From: Odoribacteraceae bacterium
Lineage (GTDB): Bacteria; Bacteroidota; Bacteroidia; Bacteroidales; Marinifilaceae
Direction of reading: 5' to 3'
Length of the DNA stretch: 9,154 bases
Assembly: GCA_031279175.1 (NCBI GenBank)
Contig: JAITJA010000090.1
Coordinates: forward strand, 1-9,154
This document shows positions 1-6,550 of the stretch, piece by piece (the first letter of the stretch is position 1; the number at the start of each line of letters is the position of its first letter). Under the pieces are notes generated by a model, which worked only from the letters and a program-made list of their open reading frames with translations, was not told where the DNA came from and did not search any database. Made by a program: the position numbers and the translations under genes.

Positions 1-2674
1 CCACGGTCAAGATGGCCGCGATAAACGACTGGTCTATCTCCATCGAGAAGGGCAGTAGCCCGGAGAAGATGGAGTAGATACCCAGCACGATCAGCACGTT
101 ATGGGCTAACCCGATGACAGCACCAACGCTGTACTGCCACCGGGAGAAGCGTCCCAGGATGTACAGGAAGATGCCCAGTAGCGCGAAAATCACCGACCAG
201 ATGGCGGCACGCGTCATGTCCTCGGCCACGGCCGCGCCGATTTTTTGCGATCGTTGCAGGTTGTTCGCCCTGAACTCGGTATAGGTCGTGCCCTCGGGGA
301 TGAATTTCTTTAATCCCACGTAGAGCAGCGAGTCAACTTCCGCGTCTACCTCGGCGCTCAGCTGGTTGTACTTGTACTTGGTCGTGATATTTACCTGGTT
401 GGCCGTCCCGAACGTCTTTACCTCCGGCGCGCTCTCGTAGACGGGTTCTAACGCCTCGGCCACATCTTCAACCTTCACGTTTTGCGCGAACGATACCGTG
501 TACGTCCGGCCTCCGACGAAGTCGATACCCCGGTCCAGGCCCTTGGTGAAGAGCGAGACGAGGCCGATCGCGATAAGAATACCGGAGACGGTATAGCTGA
601 CCTGCCGTTTCTTCAGGAACGGGTATCTCGTGCCCCGCAGGATATTGCTCGTGAAACCGGTGTAGAACGAGATCACGTCGCGCTTGCGGGAGAGCCGCTC
701 GATTACCAGGCGCGAGATGAAGATTGCCGTGAAGAGCGAGGTAAGGATACCGATTACCAGCGTGGTAGCGAATCCCTTGATCGGCCCCTCGCCGAAGTAG
801 TACAGGATGACGCCCGTCAACAAGGTGGTCAGGTTACTATCGATGATCGCGGGATAAGAGCGCTGGTATCCTTCTTTGATCGCCAGCTTTAGCCCCTTGC
901 CCGAGCGCATTTCCTCCTGGATGCGTTCGTATATCAGCACGTTCGCGTCGACGGCCATACCCATCGTCAGCACGATACCGGCGATACCCGGTAGCGTTAA
1001 CACGGCCCCGATTGACGCGAGGATACCGAACAGGAAGAAAAGGTTAGCGAGCAAGGCGATATTCGCGGCCAGTCCCGCGTCCTTGCTATAGAAGAACAGC
1101 ATGTAGAGTAGCACGACAAGGAAGGCGATCACGAATGACCACATTCCCGATTGTATGGCCTCCAACCCGAGGGAAGGACCGACTACCTCGTCGGCGATGA
1201 TACGGGCCGGCGCCGGTAGTTTACCCGATTTCAGGATATTCGATAAATCTTCCGTCTCCTTCTGGGTAAAGTTTCCGGTGATCTGTGATTGTCCCCCGGC
1301 GATCTCGCCCCTCACGTTGGGAGCGGAGGCGACCCTGCCGTCCAGCACGATGGCGATCGCGTGGTTCACGTTCTCCTTCGTCAGGCGCGCCCAGGTCTTG
1401 GCGCCCTCGCCGTTCATGGTCATGGAGACGGTTGGCATACCGGACTGTTGGTCGTATGAGGTTCTCGCGTCCACGATCGCGTCCCCTTCCAGGGGCGCTT
1501 TCCCGGTACGCGTGGTGACCTTGATGGCGTAAAGCGTGGCGTATCCCTTCGTCGACTTCATTCCCCAGAGCAGGCGAGAGTTGCGCGGCAGCAGGCTCTT
1601 GATTTGCGGCATGGCCAGGTACTTGTTTACCTTGACGGTATCCCTTTCCAGGGCGTACCCCACGGCGGAAGTTCCCCCGTGCACGTCCGCGATAGGTGGG
1701 TTTGGCTGGAGCACGGTGAACAGCGGGTTCGTCCGGGTCAACATGGCGAGTTCCCCTCCTTCCTGGAGGCTATCCTGCTGTTGATTCAGTGCTTCCATGA
1801 GTTCGGATGCCTCCTCTGTCTTCAGCGTGTCACTGGTCGCGACGGCAGTCGTGTTCTCCGCGGCGGCCGGTTCGTTTGTTACTTCTTGAGCGCGCAGGAT
1901 CTCCCGCAACTTATTATCCGCTGCCTCCAGGTATTGATGATAATCCTGCTGGTCGTAGGTCTCGTAGAACTCCAGCGCGGCGGTTCCTTGTAACAACTCC
2001 CTGACGCGTTGCGGGTCCTTCACGCCGGGCAACTCGATAATGATTCTTCCCGAGATGTCTGCCTTTCGGACGTTAGGTTGCACCACGCCGAAGGCGTCGA
2101 TACGCGTGCGCAGTATATTAAATGTATTGTCAATAGCGCCATTGGCTTCCTTTCGGATCACGTCGAGCACCTCGCTATTCGAGGCTCCCCGTCGGATTTT
2201 CTCCTCCATTTCGCGCGTGCCGAAGATCGCTGGCGATGCCAGTTGCGCGTTCGGGGCAATCTTCTCGAACGCCCTCCCGAAGAGGGTGACGAAATCCGTG
2301 GGATCGCTCACGCGCAACCTCACGGCCTCCTCGAGGGCGGCGTTAAACGAAGGATCCTCGCTATGATTGGCGAGGCTTTTCACCACGTCGACCACGTCGA
2401 CCTCCATGGTCACGTTCATTCCCCCTTTCAGGTCCAGCCCGAGATTCATTTCCAGTTCCTTGCACTCCTTGTAAGTGAACTTGGCCACGCCGAGGTTATA
2501 TACTACTTCGTTCTGAATGGAATCCAGGTATTCTTTTTCTTTTACCGGGTCTCCCGAGGCATACACTTTTGCCGCGTTCTCCACTTGATTGGTTTTGTAA
2601 GTAAAGAACAACTGGTAGAGGCTCACTAACGCCAGTACAATGGCAAGTGATCTGATCGCTTTCTTATTCCGCAT
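1..2674 (-). CDS. secDF: Protein translocase subunit SecDF (SecD-SecF fusion), 3' end cut by window
   Basis: Accessory subunit of the Sec translocon in the inner membrane; in this family it uses the proton gradient to pull exported proteins through SecYEG from the periplasmic side. Reading leftward from ATG at 2674 gives about 891 codons without a stop, and the frame runs off the left edge. Visible in order: an N-terminal membrane segment (about residues 6-24), the SecD signature LGLDLKGG (78-85), IIIELPG ending in the first periplasmic domain (E214), a charged, Q/E/T-rich stretch (about 264-305) of the kind that enlarges this loop in Bacteroidota, the GMAVDANVLIYERI motif of the SecD membrane domain (D576), and the SecF signature GIDFVGG (716-722). 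Two more membrane segments follow, and the frame is cut as a further one begins. Full-length relatives are around 1000 residues, so roughly 110 are missing. The fused form is typical of Bacteroidota. The start is supported by the membrane segment directly after it; no Shine-Dalgarno is seen. Confidence 0.97.
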   Translation of the reverse strand, partial: MRNKKAIRSLAIVLALVSLYQLFFTYKTNQVENAAKVYASGDPVKEKEYLDSIQNEVVYNLGVAKFTYKECKELEMNLGLDLKGGMNVTMEVDVVDVVKSLANHSEDPSFNAALEEAVRLRVSDPTDFVTLFGRAFEKIAPNAQLASPAIFGTREMEEKIRRGASNSEVLDVIRKEANGAIDNTFNILRTRIDAFGVVQPNVRKADISGRIIIELPGVKDPQRVRELLQGTAALEFYETYDQQDYHQYLEAADNKLREILRAQEVTNEPAAAENTTAVATSDTLKTEEASELMEALNQQQDSLQEGGELAMLTRTNPLFTVLQPNPPIADVHGGTSAVGYALERDTVKVNKYLAMPQIKSLLPRNSRLLWGMKSTKGYATLYAIKVTTRTGKAPLEGDAIVDARTSYDQQSGMPTVSMTMNGEGAKTWARLTKENVNHAIAIVLDGRVASAPNVRGEIAGGQSQITGNFTQKETEDLSNILKSGKLPAPARIIADEVVGPSLGLEAIQSGMWSFVIAFLVVLLYMLFFYSKDAGLAANIALLANLFFLFGILASIGAVLTLPGIAGIVLTMGMAVDANVLIYERIQEEMRSGKGLKLAIKEGYQRSYPAIIDSNLTTLLTGVILYYFGEGPIKGFATTLVIGILTSLFTAIFISRLVIERLSRKRDVISFYTGFTSNILRGTRYPFLKKRQVSYTVSGILIAIGLVSLFTKGLDRGIDFVGGRTYTVSFAQNVKVEDVAEALEPVYESAPEVKTFGTANQVNITTKYKYNQLSAEVDAEVDSLLYVGLKKFIPEGTTYTEFRANNLQRSQKIGAAVAEDMTRAAIWSVIFALLGIFLYILGRFSRWQYSVGAVIGLAHNVLIVLGIYSIFSGLLPFSMEIDQSFIAAILTV

Positions 2675-2723
2675 ATAATTGACAGTTTATAATTACTAAT
2701 TTTTCGGTATCGTGATGAGTGCG

Positions 2724-2731
2724 CGAAAGTA
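2724..2731 (-). promoter_or_regulatory. Possible -7 element for secDF
   Basis: On the minus strand this reads TACTTTCG, five of six fixed positions of the Bacteroidota -7 consensus TAnnTTTG, about 50 bases before the secDF start. No good -33 TTTG is found at the usual 19-21 base spacing, so the site is weak. secDF may instead be read through from the protease gene, 77 bp upstream. Confidence 0.25.
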
Positions 2732-2751
2732 TGGCATTTTTTTCAATATAG

Positions 2752-3186
2752 CTACTCGCGCGAGGATACTTTTAGTGTCAGTCGTTGATTTTCGTAATCG
2801 ATGACCGCGTTATGCCGGGTGAGGAAATCGCATCCCAGCAGTCCGACAATCCTCCTGCGTAGCTGGTTATTGTATAACGTGTTCACGTATTGCAAGTCCA
2901 GCAACGCGACGCGCACGTTCTCGAGCGTGTAGCCGCCAAGATGAAACGTGGGGAGGTTTACCAACTTTACCTCGCCGATCTCGCCGCCGATCCCCCCGGA
3001 GTTGATCCCTAACGTGTCCTCCAGCGGCTCGTGGGAAAAGGGAGTGTATTGATCGATGACCGTGATTGACGCTCCCGTGTCCACGATAAAATCTCCCTCG
3101 ATACACCCGACGACGACCGTCACGATGATGTGAAAACTGTTCTCGTCAAGCTCGACGAGTTCCACCGGTACTTGTATTTCCTCCAT
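2752..3186 (-). CDS. Retropepsin-like (clan AA) aspartic protease, single domain, cytosolic
   Basis: A 144-residue protein with the hallmark of clan AA aspartic proteases: a hydrophobic strand followed by DTGAS (residues 36-40), where Asp36 would be the catalytic aspartate. Near the C-terminus IVGLLGCDFL matches the second conserved hydrophobic-hydrophobic-Gly element, and it is followed by the NAVIDYENQRLTL strand-turn-strand seen in bacterial retropepsin-like proteins. With one Asp motif, the active enzyme would have to be a homodimer, as in retroviral proteases. No signal peptide or membrane segment is visible, so a cytosolic location is inferred. It lies upstream of secDF on the same strand with a 77-bp gap, so co-transcription is possible, and it is divergent from the phospholipase operon. 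The ATG at 3186 follows an A-rich minus-strand leader with no Shine-Dalgarno. Substrate and role are unknown. It carries no integrase, reverse transcriptase or other retroelement part, so it looks like a cellular gene. Confidence 0.85.
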   Translation of the reverse strand: MEEIQVPVELVELDENSFHIIVTVVVGCIEGDFIVDTGASITVIDQYTPFSHEPLEDTLGINSGGIGGEIGEVKLVNLPTFHLGGYTLENVRVALLDLQYVNTLYNNQLRRRIVGLLGCDFLTRHNAVIDYENQRLTLKVSSRE

Positions 3187-3204
3187 GCGCGCGTTTTTTT
3201 TTCG

Positions 3205-3235
3205 CGAACATACGACTTAAATCGACGACATCAAC
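3205..3235 (-). promoter_or_regulatory. Candidate promoter of the aspartic protease gene
   Basis: The minus strand reads GTTG (3235-3232), 19 bases, then TATGTTCG (3212-3205). Compared with the Bacteroidota pattern TTTG-N19-21-TAnnTTTG, the spacing is right and each box has one mismatch. Transcription would begin about 12 bases before the ATG at 3186, leaving a very short leader. This is pattern matching only. Confidence 0.45.
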
Positions 3236-3236
3236 A

Positions 3237-3262
3237 CCTCCCGGGATGCTTCTCGCGGGAGG
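3237..3262. repeat. 7-bp inverted repeat in the divergent intergenic region
   Basis: CCTCCCG (3237-3243) is repeated inverted as CGGGAGG (3256-3262) around a 12-base spacer. It sits between the two candidate promoters, just upstream of the leftward -33 box. It could be an operator for a dimeric regulator or a chance GC-rich hairpin. There is no T tract, so a terminator is unlikely. Confidence 0.3.
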
Positions 3263-3314
3263 GCGACGCGTCCTCTTTTGTGAAGCGCGGGGTGTGGCGT
3301 CACTAAAAATTCAC

Positions 3315-3322
3315 TACTTTTG
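3315..3322 (+). promoter_or_regulatory. -7 element of the phospholipase-apbE-barrel operon
   Basis: TACTTTTG matches all six fixed positions of the Bacteroidota -7 consensus TAnnTTTG. A weak -33 candidate, TGTG at 3293-3296, lies 18 bases upstream. Transcription would start near 3328-3332, a short distance before the ATG at 3347. The site also argues against the in-frame TTG at 3320, which lies inside this box and so upstream of the predicted transcript start. Confidence 0.55.
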
Positions 3323-3346
3323 GCGGCAGACAATACATGTTCTACC

Positions 3347-5557
3347 ATGAATCACGCGAGTTTAAATTTTACCAGGTGTATACTTTTCATGTTGCTTCTC
3401 TCGCTCATGTTCTCGGATGTCGCGGGGCGCGAGCGGAAGCGCGTTGGGCTGGTATTGAGTGGTGGAGGGGCGAAAGGTCTGGCGCACGTGGGCGTGTTGA
3501 AGGTGTTGGAGGAGGCGGGGATTCCTGTTGATTGTATTGCCGGGACGAGCATGGGCGCGATCGTTGGCGGCTTGTACGCGATTGGTTATGACGCCGCCTC
3601 GCTCGACTCGATCGTGCGGGGGCAGGACTGGACGTACCTGTTAGGCGACAAGGTATATCGTCACGACATTCCGTTCCCGGAGAAGGAGATGATGGAAAAG
3701 TACCTGATCTCGGCGCCCGTGTGGAAGCGGACGATACAAGTGCCGCCGGGATTCGTCAGCGGGCAGAATATCTATAATTTATTCATGGAACTAACGATCG
3801 GGTACCATGATTCGACGCGTTTCGATCGCTTGCCGGTTCCATTCGCGTGCGTGGCGAGCAACCTCGTGGATGGGAAAGAGGTAGTGCTCGATCGTGGTGT
3901 ACTCGCGTTGGCGATGCGCGCGAGCATGGCGATGCCGGGAGTGTTCTCGCCGGTCGTGCGCGACGGGATGGTGCTCGTCGACGGGGGAGTGTCGAACAAT
4001 TTCCCGGTGGACGTTGCGCGGGCGATGGGCGCGGAGGTGCTGGTAGGAATCAACGTGCAGTCGGGGTTGCGGGACGAGGCAGGATTGGAGTCGGTTGTCG
4101 GGATCGTCGACCAGATCATTTCATTCCTTGGTTCGCGGGAGTACGACGAGAAAGGGTTATCGCTCGCCCTGTACCTGCACCCGGAATTATCGCCTTACTC
4201 GGCGGCCAGTTTCTCGCGGGAGGCCGTGGCGGCGATAATCGACCGGGGAGAACAGGCGGCGCGCGAGCAGTGGGACGAGATCATGGCGTTGAAACGGGAG
4301 ATCTGGGGCGACGAGCCACATGTCGCGACGGCAAGGCCGCGTGGGCGGATGGCACGGGACACGTTCCAGGTGAACCGGGTGATCTTTGAGGGATGCGACG
4401 AGCGCGACGAACGCTGGTTGCGGTCGATTGCCGGGGTGAGGCGCGGGGAGCAGGTGACGCGCGAGGGTATTCGCCGGGCGATCGCGCGGTTGTATGGCAC
4501 GGGGGCCTTCGCGCGGGTGGACTTCAAGTTGTCGGGGGGACCTCTTCCCGACCTGGTTTTCCAGATGGAAGGGAAGCCGGCCAGCTCGCTGAACGTGGGG
4601 TTTCGTTTCGACTCGGAGGAGCTTGCCGCCGTGTTGCTGAACACGACGCTGGCGCACGAACGACTGCGCGGGTCGCGCCTCTCGCTGACGAGTCGTTTGA
4701 GCATGAATCCTTACATGCTATTGGATTACTCGCTCGGGAACACCTTCCTGCATCGCTTCCATCTCTCGTACGCGTTCAAGTATAACGAGCTTTCGTTTTA
4801 CGACCGGGGGGTGCGAAGCGGGAACGTTTCATTTCGTTATCACCGGGTAGAGCTGGGGATGTCCAATCTCTTTTTCAAGAATGTCAACCTGCGTGCCGGG
4901 GCGCGGTACGAGTATTTTCATTACACGGCGGTTTTACATGCCGGGGATCCCGCGGAGAGCGTTTTGGTGCGTCCGGGCGGGATCTTTAGTTACTACTTGC
5001 AGGCGCGGCTGGAGACGTTCGACAAGCGGTATTACCCGACGCGGGGGCTTGTCTTACAGGCGAATTACGCGCTGTGCACGGACAACCTGTACGCGTACGA
5101 CGGTGGTGCTCCTTTTTCCACGATAGATTTCTTTTACGAGCCGGTGATCTCGCTGACGCGCCGGGTAAAGTTAATCCCAGCGCTTTACGGTCGGGTATTG
5201 ATTGGTAACGCGGTGGCGCCCCCGATGACGAATTATGCTGGTGGGACGATTGTCGGGCGTTATCTCCCGCAGCAGCTTCCCTTCGCGGGGGCGCGCCTGG
5301 AGGCGGTAGACGAGGCGATGCTCGTGACGCGGTTGCAGTTGAGGTATCGCGTTGGGAGCAAACATTATCTCTCGCTCGTGGGAAACTGCCTGGTGCAGGA
5401 TGACAGTTTCTTCGACTTGCCGGGAGGCGACGCGGTAGTAGGTGGGCTACTGGGCTACTCGTATGATAGTATCATCGGGCCGCTGGGCGTGGAAATTGAT
5501 TATTCCGGCTGGACCAAGAAGCCGGGGATATACTTTAATATAGGCTACTACTTTTAG
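3347..5557 (+). CDS. Patatin-like phospholipase with POTRA and Omp85-type beta-barrel (type V-d, PlpD/FplA-like)
   Basis: A 736-residue exported lipid hydrolase predicted to be anchored in the outer membrane. Residues 1 to about 27 form a signal peptide (hydrophobic core CILFMLLLSLMF). The patatin domain (about 31-320) has the oxyanion-hole motif GGGAKG (39-44), the nucleophile elbow GTSMG with Ser68, and DGG with Asp212, so the Ser-Asp dyad is intact. A POTRA-like segment begins near 338 (VNRVIFEG, then an LYGTGAFARVDF element). The rest (about 410-736) alternates as an outer-membrane barrel, includes the Omp85-like YYPTRG motif, and ends in an aromatic beta-signal, GIYFNIGYYF. This architecture matches PlpD of Pseudomonas and FplA of Fusobacterium, which hydrolyse acyl chains of phospholipids. 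ATG 3347 is chosen because it gives a clean signal peptide and lies just after a good promoter; the in-frame TTG at 3320 falls inside the -7 box. It is the first gene of the operon; its TAG is directly followed by the apbE ATG. Whether the lipase domain faces the periplasm or the surface cannot be read from sequence. Confidence 0.93.
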   Translation: MNHASLNFTRCILFMLLLSLMFSDVAGRERKRVGLVLSGGGAKGLAHVGVLKVLEEAGIPVDCIAGTSMGAIVGGLYAIGYDAASLDSIVRGQDWTYLLGDKVYRHDIPFPEKEMMEKYLISAPVWKRTIQVPPGFVSGQNIYNLFMELTIGYHDSTRFDRLPVPFACVASNLVDGKEVVLDRGVLALAMRASMAMPGVFSPVVRDGMVLVDGGVSNNFPVDVARAMGAEVLVGINVQSGLRDEAGLESVVGIVDQIISFLGSREYDEKGLSLALYLHPELSPYSAASFSREAVAAIIDRGEQAAREQWDEIMALKREIWGDEPHVATARPRGRMARDTFQVNRVIFEGCDERDERWLRSIAGVRRGEQVTREGIRRAIARLYGTGAFARVDFKLSGGPLPDLVFQMEGKPASSLNVGFRFDSEELAAVLLNTTLAHERLRGSRLSLTSRLSMNPYMLLDYSLGNTFLHRFHLSYAFKYNELSFYDRGVRSGNVSFRYHRVELGMSNLFFKNVNLRAGARYEYFHYTAVLHAGDPAESVLVRPGGIFSYYLQARLETFDKRYYPTRGLVLQANYALCTDNLYAYDGGAPFSTIDFFYEPVISLTRRVKLIPALYGRVLIGNAVAPPMTNYAGGTIVGRYLPQQLPFAGARLEAVDEAMLVTRLQLRYRVGSKHYLSLVGNCLVQDDSFFDLPGGDAVVGGLLGYSYDSIIGPLGVEIDYSGWTKKPGIYFNIGYYF

Positions 5558-6550
5558 ATGAAGCACGGAATATTTACGATGATCGTGGGGCTCGCGTTGT
5601 TAGCCGGTTGTCGGGAAGAGCAATTTTTCTTCCACGGCGGGAACGTTTTCGGCACCGTGTACCGCGTGAAATACGAGGCCCGCGCGGCGCTCCGGGAAGA
5701 GATCCGGGAGGTGCTGGCGCGCGTGGACTCTTCCCTCTCGCTATTCAACGAGCGTTCACTGCTCTCGCGGTTGAATCGCGACGAGGACGCGCCGGTGGAT
5801 TCCCTCTTCGCGCGGGTCTTCGAGATGGCGGCGCGGGTACACGAGCGCTCTGGGGGAGCTTTCGATATCACGGTAGCGCCGCTGGTTGACGCGTGGGGCT
5901 TTGGCCCTGGGGAGGGACGAGAGCTTACCCCGGTGCAGGTGGACTCGCTGCTGGCCTTCGTGGGGATGCATCGCCTGGAGCTGCGCGACGGGCGGTTAAT
6001 CAAGGAAAGGAAAGGGATACGCGTTGACGCCGGCGCCATCGCGAAAGGACTGGGAGTGGACGAGGTAGCGCGTCTCCTCGAGCGACGAGGCGTGAAGAAC
6101 TACATGGTCGAGATTGGAGGAGAGGTACGCGCGAGGGGAAAGAGCGATACGCGGGAAGCGTGGTGGATTGGCGTGCTCGACCCGACGAGCGGGGGACAGC
6201 AAGAACCACAGGCAACGCGGCTCGTGATCGCGATGAAGGAGGGGGCGTTGGCCACGTCGGGTAACTACCGCAACTTCCGGGAGTGGGAGGGGAGGCGCTA
6301 CGGTCACACGATCGACCCGCGCGCGGGCTATCCCGTTCAGCGCGACGTGCTGAGCGCGTCCGTCTTCGCGTCCTCCTGCATGGAGGCTGACGCGTACGCT
6401 ACTGCCTTCATGGTGATGGGCTTCGAGGAGAGCAAACGACTCGTGGAGAGCGCCCCGGGGTTAGAGGCGTGCTTGATCTTCATTGACGGGGAAGGAGGGA
6501 TGCAGACATGGTTATCAAAAGGTTTCCGGGAGATGGTGATTCGTGAATAG
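5558..6550 (+). CDS. apbE: FAD:protein FMN transferase, ApbE family lipoprotein
   Basis: A 330-residue enzyme of the family that uses FAD to attach FMN covalently to a Thr or Ser of exported redox proteins such as NqrC or RnfG, with Mg2+ as cofactor. The N-terminus is a lipoprotein signal ending in the lipobox LLAGC (Cys18), so it should be membrane-tethered outside the cytoplasm. Family motifs are in order: AFDITVAPLVDAWGFG (about 105-120), DAGAIAKGLGVDEV (Asp157 onward), GGEVRARG (the usual form is GGD), ATSGNYRNF, HTIDPRAGYPV (His250), and ADAYATAFMVMG with the metal-site Asp278 and Thr282. Length is normal and no key residue appears lost. It begins at the base after the preceding stop, and its last codons overlap the next gene by 8 bp, which suggests translational coupling. 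No flavinylation target gene (nqr, rnf or FMN-binding domain) is in the window, so its substrate is either elsewhere or unrecognised. Confidence 0.95.
   Translation: MKHGIFTMIVGLALLAGCREEQFFFHGGNVFGTVYRVKYEARAALREEIREVLARVDSSLSLFNERSLLSRLNRDEDAPVDSLFARVFEMAARVHERSGGAFDITVAPLVDAWGFGPGEGRELTPVQVDSLLAFVGMHRLELRDGRLIKERKGIRVDAGAIAKGLGVDEVARLLERRGVKNYMVEIGGEVRARGKSDTREAWWIGVLDPTSGGQQEPQATRLVIAMKEGALATSGNYRNFREWEGRRYGHTIDPRAGYPVQRDVLSASVFASSCMEADAYATAFMVMGFEESKRLVESAPGLEACLIFIDGEGGMQTWLSKGFREMVIRE

Noticed and set aside
482..2629. Series of plus-strand open frames across the left part of the window
   Set aside because: They are antisense to the continuous secDF frame, which carries all family motifs; their translations show no domains.
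2752..3186. Retroelement protease remnant
   Set aside because: The frame is intact and compact, with its own promoter candidate, and no reverse transcriptase, integrase or terminal repeats lie nearby; a cellular gene is more likely.
3320..3346. Upstream TTG start for the phospholipase, adding nine residues
   Set aside because: The TTG at 3320 lies inside the perfect -7 promoter box and so upstream of the predicted transcript start, and the added residues precede an already complete signal peptide.
4187..4704. Minus-strand open frames of 156 and 169 codons inside the phospholipase gene
   Set aside because: Antisense shadows caused by GC-rich codons; the plus-strand frame has the catalytic motifs and barrel pattern.
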